DNA of 64,000 bases from positions 153,523 through 217,522 of the forward strand of contig NZ_JSYP01000004.1 in NCBI RefSeq assembly GCF_000813005.1, written 5' to 3'. The translations under genes and the position numbers were made by a program. Every line of letters begins with the position of its first letter. The stretch's first letter is position 1. Positions 8,307 to 17,148 of the stretch are shown here, one piece after another. The stretch is from Flavobacterium sp. KMS. GTDB lineage: Bacteria; Bacteroidota; Bacteroidia; Flavobacteriales; Flavobacteriaceae. The notes beneath the pieces are model-generated. The model was not told the origin of the DNA and did no database searches. It saw nothing but the letters and a program-made list of their open reading frames with translations.

Positions 8307-10037
8307 ATGAACAAAACTGTAAATATTAACTTAGGAGGCATGTTCTTTCATATAGATGAAGATGCATACTTGAAACTGACGCGCTATTTTGACGCTATAA
8401 AACGTTCTTTAGGTAACTCTTCTGGTAAAGATGAAATCATTAAAGACATTGAAATGCGTGTATCGGAATTATTAACCGAGAAACAAAAAAGTGAAAAACA
8501 TGTTGTGGGATTAAAAGATGTGGATGAGGTTATTGCAGTAATGGGACAACCTGAGGACTACATTATCGAGGAAGAATCTAATGCATCTCATCAATCATTT
8601 AGCAATTCTGGAACTCGTAAATCTAAAAAATTATACCGTGATAAAGAAAAAGGTATGATTGGTGGTGTAGCAACTGGTTTGGGTCACTATTTTGGAATAG
8701 ATTCTGTTTGGTTAAAAATCATGTTCTTGATATTTGTTTTTGCTGGATTTGGAACTGGAATACTTGCTTATATCGTATTATGGATTGTAACTCCCGAAGC
8801 TGTAACAACTTCGGAAAAACTAGAAATGACTGGTGAACCAGTTACAATTTCGAATATCGAAAAAAAGGTACGTGAGGAAATTGAGTCTTTTTCGGATAAA
8901 TTTAAAAATGCCGATTATGATAAAATGGGAAACCAGGTAAAATCGGGTGCTGAAAGACTAGGAAGTGGTTTTAGTGATTTTATCATGACTGTTTTTAAAA
9001 TCTTTGCTAAGTTTTTAGGGATTATTTTAATCATGTCGGGGATCTCTACCTTAATTTTATTACTTATTGGGGTTTTTACTCTAGGAACTAATCTTTTTGT
9101 TGAGTTCCCTTGGCAAAACTTTGTAGATGCTGGAAACTTTACTGATTATCCTATCTGGATGTTTGGTTTATTAATGTTCTTTGCTGTTGGAATTCCGTTC
9201 TTCTTCTTGACGCTTTTAGGATTTAAATTATTAGCGCCAAACATGAAATCTATAGGAAACATAGCAAAATATACGCTTCTTGCTGTATGGATTATCGCAA
9301 TGGCATTGGCAATAAGTATTGGAATAAAACAAGCTACAGAGATTTCATACGACAACAAAACGGTACAAAAGCAACCTATAAACATTAAAACTACTGATAC
9401 TCTTTTTGTGAAATTTAAATACAATGATTATTTCTCTAAAGATCTTGATCATCATAAAGATTTTGAATTTGTACAGGATTCGGCAAACCATCAATTAATC
9501 TATTCAACTAATGTTAACCTGCGAGTATTGCACACTGATGAAAAAACAGCTTACATACAGATAGAAAAGACTGCAAGAGGAAAATCATACATTGATGCTA
9601 AGGAAAGAGCTGAAAAAATAAACTATAAATTTGAAATAAAAGGAAACCAGCTTATACTAGACAATTACCTTCTTACTGATATTAAAAATAAATTTAGAGA
9701 CCAAGAAGTAAAAATATATTTATACTTACCAGAAGGTCAATTACTAAAACCAGATGCTTCGGTAGAAGATTATGATGAGTCTGATGACAATTTCTTTAAT
9801 TTGCATTTCAGTTCTGATAATTACGTTTATAAAGTAGAAAGTTCTAAAGTTAAATGTTTGAACTGCCCTATCTCTGAAAATGAATTTGATGATGTTGAAG
9901 ATATTGAAGATATCGATTCAAATGATACTATAAATGAAGTATCGGTTAAAATAAACGGAAAAGAAGTCTTGAACGGAAAGAAAACTTCAGGACACTTAAC
10001 AACAGACAAAAACGGAGTTATAATTAAAATTAATTAG
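8307..10037 (+). CDS. PspC domain membrane protein with adhesin-like C-terminus
   Basis: A 576-residue protein. The N-terminal ~90 residues form a charged cytosolic part (HAAS-like, with DEVIAVMGQPEDYI), followed by a PspC domain at about 108-168 (KLYRDKEKGMIGGVATGLG then a hydrophobic helix and YIVLWIVTPEA). Four more membrane helices follow between about 225 and 345, then a long extracytoplasmic beta-rich region with acidic tail. Family members sense or respond to envelope stress. It sits in a compact operon: padR two bases upstream, a GIN lipoprotein gene two bases downstream. Confidence 0.9.
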   Translation: MNKTVNINLGGMFFHIDEDAYLKLTRYFDAIKRSLGNSSGKDEIIKDIEMRVSELLTEKQKSEKHVVGLKDVDEVIAVMGQPEDYIIEEESNASHQSFSNSGTRKSKKLYRDKEKGMIGGVATGLGHYFGIDSVWLKIMFLIFVFAGFGTGILAYIVLWIVTPEAVTTSEKLEMTGEPVTISNIEKKVREEIESFSDKFKNADYDKMGNQVKSGAERLGSGFSDFIMTVFKIFAKFLGIILIMSGISTLILLLIGVFTLGTNLFVEFPWQNFVDAGNFTDYPIWMFGLLMFFAVGIPFFFLTLLGFKLLAPNMKSIGNIAKYTLLAVWIIAMALAISIGIKQATEISYDNKTVQKQPINIKTTDTLFVKFKYNDYFSKDLDHHKDFEFVQDSANHQLIYSTNVNLRVLHTDEKTAYIQIEKTARGKSYIDAKERAEKINYKFEIKGNQLILDNYLLTDIKNKFRDQEVKIYLYLPEGQLLKPDASVEDYDESDDNFFNLHFSSDNYVYKVESSKVKCLNCPISENEFDDVEDIEDIDSNDTINEVSVKINGKEVLNGKKTSGHLTTDKNGVIIKIN

Positions 10038-10039
10038 TC

Positions 10040-10780
10040 ATGATCAAGATAATTATGTGGATTACCAAGTTTATAGTTGTTGCCTTAACAGCTTTGTTGT
10101 TTGCTTCTTGTAACTACTCGAATAATTTTAAATCGATAGTAGGAAGCGGAAAAGTTATTACTGAAAAAAGAACGGTTCAGGGAGATTTTAGAAATGTATC
10201 TGTTAGCAATGCTATAGATCTTGTAATTGAACAATCAGACAAAACTGAAATTACTGTAGAAGCTGATGATAATTTGATAAATGGAATTACCACAAGAGTG
10301 GAAGGAAATACTTTGGTTATTAAATCTGACTACAACTCTTTTAAAAATATAAAATCTAAAAGGGTTATCGTAAAAATGCCTTTCATTGATAAGATTAAAG
10401 CTTCGAGTGCATCATCTGTAAAAAGTCAGAATGTTTTAAGAGGCGAAGATATTAGTCTGGATGCCTCAAGCTCTGGAAACATGAGTCTAAACATAGAATC
10501 GGATGCTATTACTTGTGAGACAAGTAGCGGTAGCTCAATAGTTATTGAGGGAAAAGCATTAAAACTAAATGTGTCTGCATCTAGCGGAAGTGATATTAGT
10601 GCAAAAAGATTGCTAGCAAACGAAATTGAAGCACAAGCTTCTAGTGGAGCTACTGTATATGTACACCCAATAGTAAGTTTAAAAGCTGATGCTAGCAGCG
10701 GAGGAAACATTAATTACAACTCTGTCCCAAAATCTATAGAAAAAAAATCTAGTTCTGGCGGAAGCATCGATCAGGACTAA
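10040..10780 (+). CDS. head GIN domain (DUF2807) lipoprotein
   Basis: A 246-residue protein with a lipoprotein signal: hydrophobic residues followed by LLFASC with the lipidated cysteine at about residue 24. The mature part is a GIN domain (DUF2807), a right-handed beta-helix made of serine-rich turns; repeated SSGS/SSG/SASS motifs occur every 18-22 residues from about 130 onward. These proteins are thought to be surface or periplasmic adhesin-like domains. It is the third gene of the padR-PspC-GIN operon and is followed by a terminator. Confidence 0.9.
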   Translation: MIKIIMWITKFIVVALTALLFASCNYSNNFKSIVGSGKVITEKRTVQGDFRNVSVSNAIDLVIEQSDKTEITVEADDNLINGITTRVEGNTLVIKSDYNSFKNIKSKRVIVKMPFIDKIKASSASSVKSQNVLRGEDISLDASSSGNMSLNIESDAITCETSSGSSIVIEGKALKLNVSASSGSDISAKRLLANEIEAQASSGATVYVHPIVSLKADASSGGNINYNSVPKSIEKKSSSGGSIDQD

Positions 10781-10808
10781 TACTTAAATAGTACTTAAAA
10801 TTATATTA

Positions 10809-10837
10809 ATCATCCACCGCAAGTGGATGATTTTTTT
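10809..10837 (+). terminator. rho-independent terminator of the padR-PspC-GIN operon
   Basis: A perfect nine-base-pair stem (ATCATCCAC 10809-10817, GTGGATGAT 10823-10831) with loop CGCAA and a seven-T run. It ends directly in the next promoter element. Confidence 0.9.
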
Positions 10838-10844
10838 ATATTTG
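10837..10844 (+). promoter_or_regulatory. -7 promoter element TATATTTG fused to a terminator
   Basis: Exact TAnnTTTG match whose first T is the last T of the preceding terminator, 16 bases before the ATG of the second GIN gene. The -33 region would fall within the terminator stem and lacks TTG. Confidence 0.5.
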
Positions 10845-10860
10845 TAAAAAACAAAATTTA

Positions 10861-11694
10861 ATGAAAAATTACACACTAGCGCTCCTGCTTTTAGTTGTTA
10901 CTACAGCAACTTTTGCACAAAAAAGAGAAAAGATAAAAGGTTCAAAAACAGTAACTATAGCAACCAAAGAAGTAGGTGAATTTAATAGTCTTGAAGTTAA
11001 TGACAATCTTGAAGTTTACTTAGAACGTGGAGAAAAAAACGAAATAAAGATTGAAGCCGACGATAATCTTCATGAAATTATTGGCATGGATTTAAACGGA
11101 CAATTGCTTCGTATTTACACATCTAAAGATGCTAGTATCTTTAAAAAGCTAATTGTAAGAGTAACTTATACTAAAGATTTAATTAAAGTTATTGCAAAAA
11201 ATGCGACTGTAGTAAATGCCATTCAGGAAGTTCAGCTTGATGATATCACTTTTAACTCTGTAGATTACTCGAAGTTATTCTTGAATGTAAATTCTAAGAA
11301 ATTTACTTTGATAGCTGATGATAAATCGAAAACAGAACTAAATTTAAAATCAGAAAATGGAAGTGTGCAATTAAGTAAAAATGCTGGTTTAAAAGCATTG
11401 GTTGTTGCAACAGATTTTAAATGTGATTTATATCAAAAAGCAAATGCAGCTATTGAAGGTTCTGCTACTAATGGAACTTTTAGACTGGATAACAACTCTG
11501 TACTAACAGGAAATAAATTTACTGTTAAAAATGCTAATCTTACTGCCGAGAGTTATTCTACTTGTAGCTTACTTGCAGAAACTACCATTACTATTGCAGC
11601 TGGAGATAAAGCCGAAGTTCAGCTTTTGGGAACACCTAAAATTGAACTTACCCGTTTTTCTGAGGAAGCAAAACTGATTAAAAGATTGAAATAA
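10861..11694 (+). CDS. secreted GIN domain (DUF2807) protein
   Basis: A 277-residue protein with a cleavable signal peptide (residues 1-19, ending ATFA-Q). The mature part has the GIN/DUF2807 start FNSLEVNDNLEVYLERGE and IEADDNLHEII, shared with the upstream lipoprotein (ADDNLINGI), then a beta-helical repeat region. Unlike its neighbour it lacks the dense serine-glycine turns and a lipobox. It is probably transcribed separately from its own promoter behind the operon terminator. Confidence 0.85.
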   Translation: MKNYTLALLLLVVTTATFAQKREKIKGSKTVTIATKEVGEFNSLEVNDNLEVYLERGEKNEIKIEADDNLHEIIGMDLNGQLLRIYTSKDASIFKKLIVRVTYTKDLIKVIAKNATVVNAIQEVQLDDITFNSVDYSKLFLNVNSKKFTLIADDKSKTELNLKSENGSVQLSKNAGLKALVVATDFKCDLYQKANAAIEGSATNGTFRLDNNSVLTGNKFTVKNANLTAESYSTCSLLAETTITIAAGDKAEVQLLGTPKIELTRFSEEAKLIKRLK

Positions 11695-11784
11695 ATAAAT
11701 CTCGCCTTAAGTTAATTTGACAATATAAGATAACATAGCATTGTCAGGTTGAGCAGAGTCGAAACCTTATCTATAAGTATAAAA

Positions 11785-11826
11785 ACAAAAAAGTCCCATT
11801 CGCCGAGGCGAATGGGACTTTTTTTA
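11785..11826. terminator. bidirectional terminator between GIN gene and trxB
   Basis: A very stable hairpin (AAGTCCCATTCGCC 11791-11804 pairing with GGCGAATGGGACTT 11807-11820) flanked by an A run on the left and a T run on the right, so it can end transcription from both convergent genes. Confidence 0.93.
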
Positions 11827-11844
11827 TAGATCATAAAGAACTAA

Positions 11845-12792
11845 TTAGTCTTTTGAAGCCAAATATCTTTCAGCATCTAATGCGGCCATACATCCTGTAC
11901 CTGCAGCAGTAATTGCCTGACGGTATACATGATCAGCAGCATCTCCAGCTACAAAAACACCTGGTACATTTGTTAATGATGTTCCTGGAGTATTAATGAT
12001 ATATCCTGTCTCGTCTAGAGTCAAGAAATCTTTAAATATATCTGTGTTTGGTTTATGACCAATTGCAACGAAAAACCCTGTTGCTGGAATATCAAAAATT
12101 TCACCAGTAGTTTTATTTTTAGCTTTTACAGCAGTAACTACTTGTTCGTCTCCAACTACCTCTACAGTATCGTGATTCATTAATATCTCGATATTTTCGG
12201 TTTTACGAACACGATCTTCCATAATTTTTGAAGCTCTGAATTTTTCGCTTCTTACCAACATCGTTACTTTTTTACAAAGTTTAGATAAGTAATGTGCTTC
12301 TTCGCAAGCTGAATCTCCTGCTCCTACGATTACAACTTCTTGGTTTCTGTAAAAGAATCCGTCGCAAACAGCACAAGCTGAAACTCCACCACCCATTTTT
12401 AAATAATGTTGCTCAGATGGCAACCCAAGGTATTTAGCAGATGCTCCGGTAGAAATAATTACCGTTTCGCAATGTAATTCGATAGTATCGTTGATCCAAA
12501 CTTTATGGATATCTCCAGAAAAGTCAACTTTGGTAGCCCAACCATCTCTTATATCAGCACCAAAACGTTGTGCTTGGCTTTGTAATTGTATCATCATTTC
12601 TGGTCCAGTAACTCCATCAACATAACCAGGGAAATTTTCAACTTCGTTTGTAGTTGTTAATTGTCCTCCAGGTTGCATTCCTTGATATAAAACTGGATTC
12701 ATATTAGCTCTGGCAGCATAAATAGCCGCAGTATAACCTGCTGGTCCAGAACCTATAATTAGGCATTTAATTTTTTCGATTGTATCTGACAT
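11845..12792 (-). CDS. trxB: thioredoxin-disulfide reductase
   Basis: A 315-residue FAD/NADPH enzyme that reduces thioredoxin. The FAD-binding motif GSGPAGYTAAIYAAR lies at residues 14-28, the redox-active CAVC pair at residues 140 and 143, the NADPH-binding GAGDSACEEAHYL shortly after, and the C-terminal FAD motif GVFVAGDAADHVYRQAITAAG near the end. The open frame extends eight codons upstream to 12816, but MSDTIEKIKC at 12792 matches the family and leaves a short leader after the -7 element at 12814-12821. Transcribed alone, ending in the shared terminator. Confidence 0.97.
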   Translation of the reverse strand: MSDTIEKIKCLIIGSGPAGYTAAIYAARANMNPVLYQGMQPGGQLTTTNEVENFPGYVDGVTGPEMMIQLQSQAQRFGADIRDGWATKVDFSGDIHKVWINDTIELHCETVIISTGASAKYLGLPSEQHYLKMGGGVSACAVCDGFFYRNQEVVIVGAGDSACEEAHYLSKLCKKVTMLVRSEKFRASKIMEDRVRKTENIEILMNHDTVEVVGDEQVVTAVKAKNKTTGEIFDIPATGFFVAIGHKPNTDIFKDFLTLDETGYIINTPGTSLTNVPGVFVAGDAADHVYRQAITAAGTGCMAALDAERYLASKD

Positions 12793-12813
12793 AATTTTAA
12801 TTTTACTGAGATG

Positions 12814-12821
12814 CAAATGTA
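12814..12821 (-). promoter_or_regulatory. -7 promoter element TACATTTG of trxB
   Basis: Exact TAnnTTTG match on the minus strand, 21 bases upstream of the trxB ATG at 12792. Its position supports the shorter start. Confidence 0.55.
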
Positions 12822-12903
12822 ATCTATATTATAAAAATTAGAGCCTTAAATAAATCCTAAATAACTATATAGAAATAAATAAAATTTATTTTCAAAAAAT
12901 GTT

Positions 12904-12932
12904 TTGACAACTGAAATAAATGTCTATCTTTG
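12904..12932 (+). promoter_or_regulatory. Bacteroidota-type promoter of tRNA-Pro
   Basis: TTG at 12904-12906, an 18-base spacer, and TATCTTTG at 12925-12932: both halves of the Bacteroidota primary-sigma consensus, ending 10 bases before the tRNA. This is the clearest promoter in the window. Confidence 0.85.
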
Positions 12933-12942
12933 CAGCCGCTTT

Positions 12943-13017
12943 CGGGGTGTAGCGTAGCTCGGTTATCGCGCCTGCTTTGGGAGCAGGAGGCCGCAGGTTC
13001 GAATCCTGCCACCCCGA
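12943..13017 (+). tRNA. trnP: tRNA-Pro (anticodon TGG)
   Basis: A complete cloverleaf: acceptor stem CGGGGTG (12943-12949) with CACCCCG (13010-13016), anticodon stem CCTGC (12971-12975) with GCAGG (12983-12987), anticodon TGG at 12978-12980, and T arm with GGTTCGAATCC. The discriminator base is A and the CCA end is not encoded, as usual in this phylum. It has its own promoter and terminator. Confidence 0.98.
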
Positions 13018-13018
13018 C

Positions 13019-13056
13019 AAAAGTCTTTTCATTTATTTGAAAAGACTTTTTTGTTT
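13019..13056 (+). terminator. terminator of tRNA-Pro
   Basis: Perfect stem AAGTCTTTTC (13021-13030) with GAAAAGACTT (13039-13048), followed by a T-rich tract, starting two bases after the mature tRNA. Confidence 0.88.
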
Positions 13057-13182
13057 TACGACAAATCCACTATAACGCGTCCCGAAGGAAAAGCAGAAAC
13101 TTGGCAGGTCATATTAGCTCAAATGAAACAAGGGCTCCTCAAAAAAATTTGAAGAACCCTCGTTCAGTTTAAAATCAATTAT

Positions 13183-14202
13183 TTATTCTTTATACTTTGC
13201 ATCAACATCGGCTGTCAACGTTTTCAGGAAGGCAACCATATCATCGGCTTCTTTATCCGTAATATCTTTATCCAGTTGTAATTTCCCCATCATTTTTACT
13301 GCTTCTTTCAGCGAAGCAACTGAACCATCGTGAAAATAAGGTCCTGTTTTTTCAACGTTTCTCAAACTCGGAACTTTAAACAAGAACTGATCACCTTCTT
13401 TTTTAGTTAAATCATAAAGTCCTTTATCCATTTTTTTGCTACGAGTCATTTTAGTGTAATCTCCATAAACTCCGAATTTCTGGAACATCTGTCCACCAAG
13501 AGCTACACCACCATGACACGTTATACAACCATTGTCTATAAAAGAATTTAGTCCTTTTTTTTCCTGATCATTTAATGCTGATTCATTTCCGTCTAAATAA
13601 TCATCAAATTTACTTTTAGGAATCAATTTACGTTCAAAAGCACCTATTGCATTAGCAAGATTATCAAAAGTAATAGGTTCTTTATCATTAGGGAATACTT
13701 TCTTAAAAAGAGCTTGATACTCTGGAATCCCTCTTAATTTTTTCTCCAAAAATTCCGCGTTCGGAATTCCGTGTTCAACAGGATTTAGCAAAGGGCCTTT
13801 GGCTTGCTCTTCTACATCTTTAGCTCGCCCATCCCAAAACTGCATAGAATGAAGTGAGGAATAAATTACCGTAGGAGAGTTACGCCCTCCTAATTCCTTC
13901 GTATCTCCTACTGAAAGGGATTTATTATCTACACCAAAAGTGGCAAGATTATGACAGGAATTACAACTAATGGTTCCGTTTTTAGACAATGCTTTATCAT
14001 AGAATAACTTCTTACCTAAATCAATTTTATCTTGTGGAATATCTTCTCCTGTTATTGTTGAAACAGATTTAAAGAAATTAGATGCTTTGGTTAATAATTC
14101 AGATTTTTCGACTACTGGAGCTTTTGAGAAATCATGTTCACTTGATTCTTTCTTGCAGGCTACAAAAGCAAGTCCCGCCATAATTAAGACAACTTTTTTC
14201 AT
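13183..14202 (-). CDS. di-haem cytochrome c peroxidase lipoprotein
   Basis: A 339-residue c-type cytochrome with a lipoprotein signal (LAFVAC, lipidated Cys at residue 16). Two haem-binding Cys-x2-Cys-His motifs are visible: CNSCH at 80-84 and CITCH at 226-230, plus the conserved FWDGRAKDVEEQAKGPLLNP and VPSLRNVEKTGPYFHDGS segments of the MauG/CcpA family. It would reduce hydrogen peroxide in the periplasm with electrons from cytochrome c, or act as a MauG-like oxidase. It is monocistronic. A near-consensus imperfect hairpin follows at about 13121-13170 but lacks a U tract. Confidence 0.93.
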   Translation of the reverse strand: MKKVVLIMAGLAFVACKKESSEHDFSKAPVVEKSELLTKASNFFKSVSTITGEDIPQDKIDLGKKLFYDKALSKNGTISCNSCHNLATFGVDNKSLSVGDTKELGGRNSPTVIYSSLHSMQFWDGRAKDVEEQAKGPLLNPVEHGIPNAEFLEKKLRGIPEYQALFKKVFPNDKEPITFDNLANAIGAFERKLIPKSKFDDYLDGNESALNDQEKKGLNSFIDNGCITCHGGVALGGQMFQKFGVYGDYTKMTRSKKMDKGLYDLTKKEGDQFLFKVPSLRNVEKTGPYFHDGSVASLKEAVKMMGKLQLDKDITDKEADDMVAFLKTLTADVDAKYKE

Positions 14203-14637
14203 TTGAGTATTGATTTAGTTTTGCAAAAGTCAATGTAGAACTCAAGGTGAAATAGTTACTAATCCTTTTTATGTTTCTCCTCTTAATTAATAAAGTAGTC
14301 TTTACTAAATTTTAAATTCTATTTTTATTAAACTGTTGCATTAAATTAATCCTCGAATTTAAAAAAACATTATCGCGATAAAGCTGATTATTATCATAAA
14401 GTAGGTTTTATTTTACAATACATACAATTGTAATAAAAATCAAAAGCAGTAATTCATTCAAAAGCGAATAAAGAATCTCTAAACCCAAAAAATGATGAAA
14501 GCCATTTATTTTAAAATTAATTCTAGATTTTTTATTTATATCACAAAACACTTTATACAGATAAAAACTACCAAAATACTTTAACACTATTAAAATGTTA
14601 TTATATTTACCGCTTACAATATTTTATTTATTTGTTT
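14203..14637. other. AT-rich intergenic region with divergent promoters
   Basis: About 435 bases between the divergent peroxidase and DUF2339 genes. No open frame or repeat was found. TATATTTA at 14602-14609, one base off the -7 consensus, is a candidate promoter for the DUF2339 gene, 28 bases before its ATG. Confidence 0.5.
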
Positions 14638-17148
14638 ATGGAGACATTTCTGTTTTTACTAATATTTGTTTTTCTGATCTATATACTCAACACTCTTAAT
14701 AAGCGATTTGACCAAATTGAGAATGATATTTCATCTCTTAATAAAAAATTAGACCAGCAAAAAACGATAGAGAAACCAGCAGAAACTATTTCTGTTGCCC
14801 CAATTCCTGTTATAAAGAAAGAAGAAATCAATATAACTCCTGAGGAAATAAAACCTCCTACTCTTGAAATAGCCAAGGAAGAAATTATCGAAGAAAAGAT
14901 TCCAGAAAAAGAGTTGGAAAAAATTGCTCTTTCATACAATTCCGAAAATACACCTAAGCCAGTAGAGCCTAAAGAAGCTCCTAAACCTTATGTTCCGCTT
15001 CCGCCAAAGAAATCATTCTGGGAGAACTTTAAAGAACAAAATCCTGATTTAGAAAAATTCATTGGTGAAAACTTAATCAACAAAATCGGAATTCTGATTC
15101 TTGTTTTAGGAATTAGCTATTTTGTAAAATACGCCATTGATAAAGATTGGATAAATGAACCTGCTCGAGTAGGAATTGGAATCCTTGCTGGTGCATTGGT
15201 AATGGGAGTTGCTCATAAATTGCGTAAAAACTATGCTGCCTTTAGTTCGGTTATCGTAGCTGGTGCAATTGCAATATTTTATTTTACGATTGGAATCGCT
15301 TTTCATAGCTATCATTTATTTAGCCAGAGCGTTGCATTTGGTATAATGGTCGTAATTACAGCTTTTAGTGCACTTATATCCTTATCTTATAATAGGATTG
15401 AACTTGCCGTGCTTTCCTTAATAGGTGGATTTGCCGTTCCTTTTATGGTAAGTACTGGCGAAGGAAATTATGTTGTATTATTTACTTATATCATTATCCT
15501 GAATATCGGAATTTTAGCTTTGGCTTATCATAAAAAGTGGAATCTGGTAAATATTCTTGCCTATGTATTCACCATTATATTATATGGCGGCTGGTTGGTT
15601 AATGACTTAACTAGCGAGAAACCTCATTATCTAGGTGCATTTGCATTTGGGTTTGCTTTCTATTCTATTTTTATTTTAATGAATATCATTAACAACATAA
15701 GAACAAAAGGAGAATTCTCTACCCCACAATTAGTCATTTTAGCCAGTAACACTTTCTTATTCTATGCTGCAGGAATGGCAATCCTAACAGATTATCATCC
15801 TGAATTAAGAGGATTATTTACAACCATAATTGCATTACTTAATTTAGTTTACGCTTGGTTTTTATACAAAAAATTCGGACTGGATAAAAAAGCTGTTTAT
15901 TTACTCATCGGCTTAACATTAACCTTTGTTACACTAGCAATCCCAATTCAGTTTAAAGGCAACTACATTACTTTATTCTGGGCAGCCGAGGCGGTTTTAT
16001 TATTATGGCTTTCGCAAAAATCAAAAATTGTCAGTTATCGATTTGGTTCAGTAATTGTTCATGCCTTAATGATAATAAGTTTGATAATGGATTGGGCTAA
16101 GTTCTACGAATACACAGCCGTTTTAAACATAATTATCAACCCTATATTCATTACAGGATTGGTTGCAATAGCATCTTTATTTACAGTTTCTTATCTATTA
16201 AAACCTGAAACCAACAATACCGAAATGCTTGGCTTTAGTTTTAATCCAGAAAAATATGGAAAATTCATTTTTGGATTAGGACTTGTCATCAGTTATTTTG
16301 TTGGATTACTCGAAGTGATTTATCAATCTAATTATTATTTCGAAAACACATATTCTGCTGCAGCATTTACTGTAGTATATCATTTATTATTCTTTGCAAT
16401 TGTAGCTGGTTATTTAGCACGAAAGAAAACAGATTCCGGTTATCAAGGTGCAACGTTAATTGCGCTTATCAATATTATCTTGTTTACTTTTTGGTTCTCA
16501 AATTACGCCTTTGGAGAACACGAAGAAATCATAAGTTCAGGAACTGGAAGTCCTTATGCATTTTACCTGCATTACATTTCTTTATTAATAATTATCTATT
16601 TCGGTTATCTATTATATCAAATCAATTCTAAGAAACTTGTTTTCTCAATATTGAGTAATAAAATTTATATCTGGGCAGCTGCATTTATTTTAATCTACAT
16701 TGCAAGCACTGAACTAATGCTTCATGGATTAATATTTATGAATTCTCCAATAACAACAGACCAAATTCAGGCAAGCAACTTGTATGCAACTTACAAAACT
16801 GATTTAGGATATATAAGAGAGATGCTGACCGAAGACGCAATAGATTTGGCCAGAACCAAAATAATAAAAACTGGTTTTCCTATCCTTTGGGGAATTTTAG
16901 CTTTTGTTTTTCTTATCGTAGGAATAAAAAAACAAACCAAAACCATTCGTATTATTGCTTTGGCATTATTAGGATTAACAATCGTAAAATTATTTTTATA
17001 CGATATTAGCAACATTTCCGAAACAGGAAAAATTATATCGTTTATACTATTAGGTATCTTAATTTTGATAATCTCTTTTGTCTATCAAAAAATTAAAGTA
17101 CTAGTAATAGATGAAAACAAACCCAATGAAACTGATGAAACCAAATAA
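14638..17148 (+). CDS. DUF2339 polytopic membrane protein
   Basis: An 836-residue protein. It has one N-terminal membrane helix, a short coiled coil (LNKRFDQIENDISSLNKKLD at about 18-37), a Glu/Lys/Pro-rich linker to about residue 125, then more than twenty closely packed hydrophobic helices, the pattern of DUF2339. The segment ENLINKIGILILVLGISYFV marks the start of the membrane domain. The function of the family is unknown. A TTG two codons upstream (14632) opens the frame, but the ATG at 14638 is preferred. It overlaps the DUF3999 gene that follows. Confidence 0.87.
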   Translation: METFLFLLIFVFLIYILNTLNKRFDQIENDISSLNKKLDQQKTIEKPAETISVAPIPVIKKEEINITPEEIKPPTLEIAKEEIIEEKIPEKELEKIALSYNSENTPKPVEPKEAPKPYVPLPPKKSFWENFKEQNPDLEKFIGENLINKIGILILVLGISYFVKYAIDKDWINEPARVGIGILAGALVMGVAHKLRKNYAAFSSVIVAGAIAIFYFTIGIAFHSYHLFSQSVAFGIMVVITAFSALISLSYNRIELAVLSLIGGFAVPFMVSTGEGNYVVLFTYIIILNIGILALAYHKKWNLVNILAYVFTIILYGGWLVNDLTSEKPHYLGAFAFGFAFYSIFILMNIINNIRTKGEFSTPQLVILASNTFLFYAAGMAILTDYHPELRGLFTTIIALLNLVYAWFLYKKFGLDKKAVYLLIGLTLTFVTLAIPIQFKGNYITLFWAAEAVLLLWLSQKSKIVSYRFGSVIVHALMIISLIMDWAKFYEYTAVLNIIINPIFITGLVAIASLFTVSYLLKPETNNTEMLGFSFNPEKYGKFIFGLGLVISYFVGLLEVIYQSNYYFENTYSAAAFTVVYHLLFFAIVAGYLARKKTDSGYQGATLIALINIILFTFWFSNYAFGEHEEIISSGTGSPYAFYLHYISLLIIIYFGYLLYQINSKKLVFSILSNKIYIWAAAFILIYIASTELMLHGLIFMNSPITTDQIQASNLYATYKTDLGYIREMLTEDAIDLARTKIIKTGFPILWGILAFVFLIVGIKKQTKTIRIIALALLGLTIVKLFLYDISNISETGKIISFILLGILILIISFVYQKIKVLVIDENKPNETDETK

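Noticed and set aside
13061..13182. Possible remnant of a mobile element between the tRNA and the peroxidase
   Set aside because: A short GC-richer stretch (GCGTCCCGAAGG) next to a tRNA suggested an attachment site, but I found no direct repeat of the tRNA 3' end and no integrase in the window.
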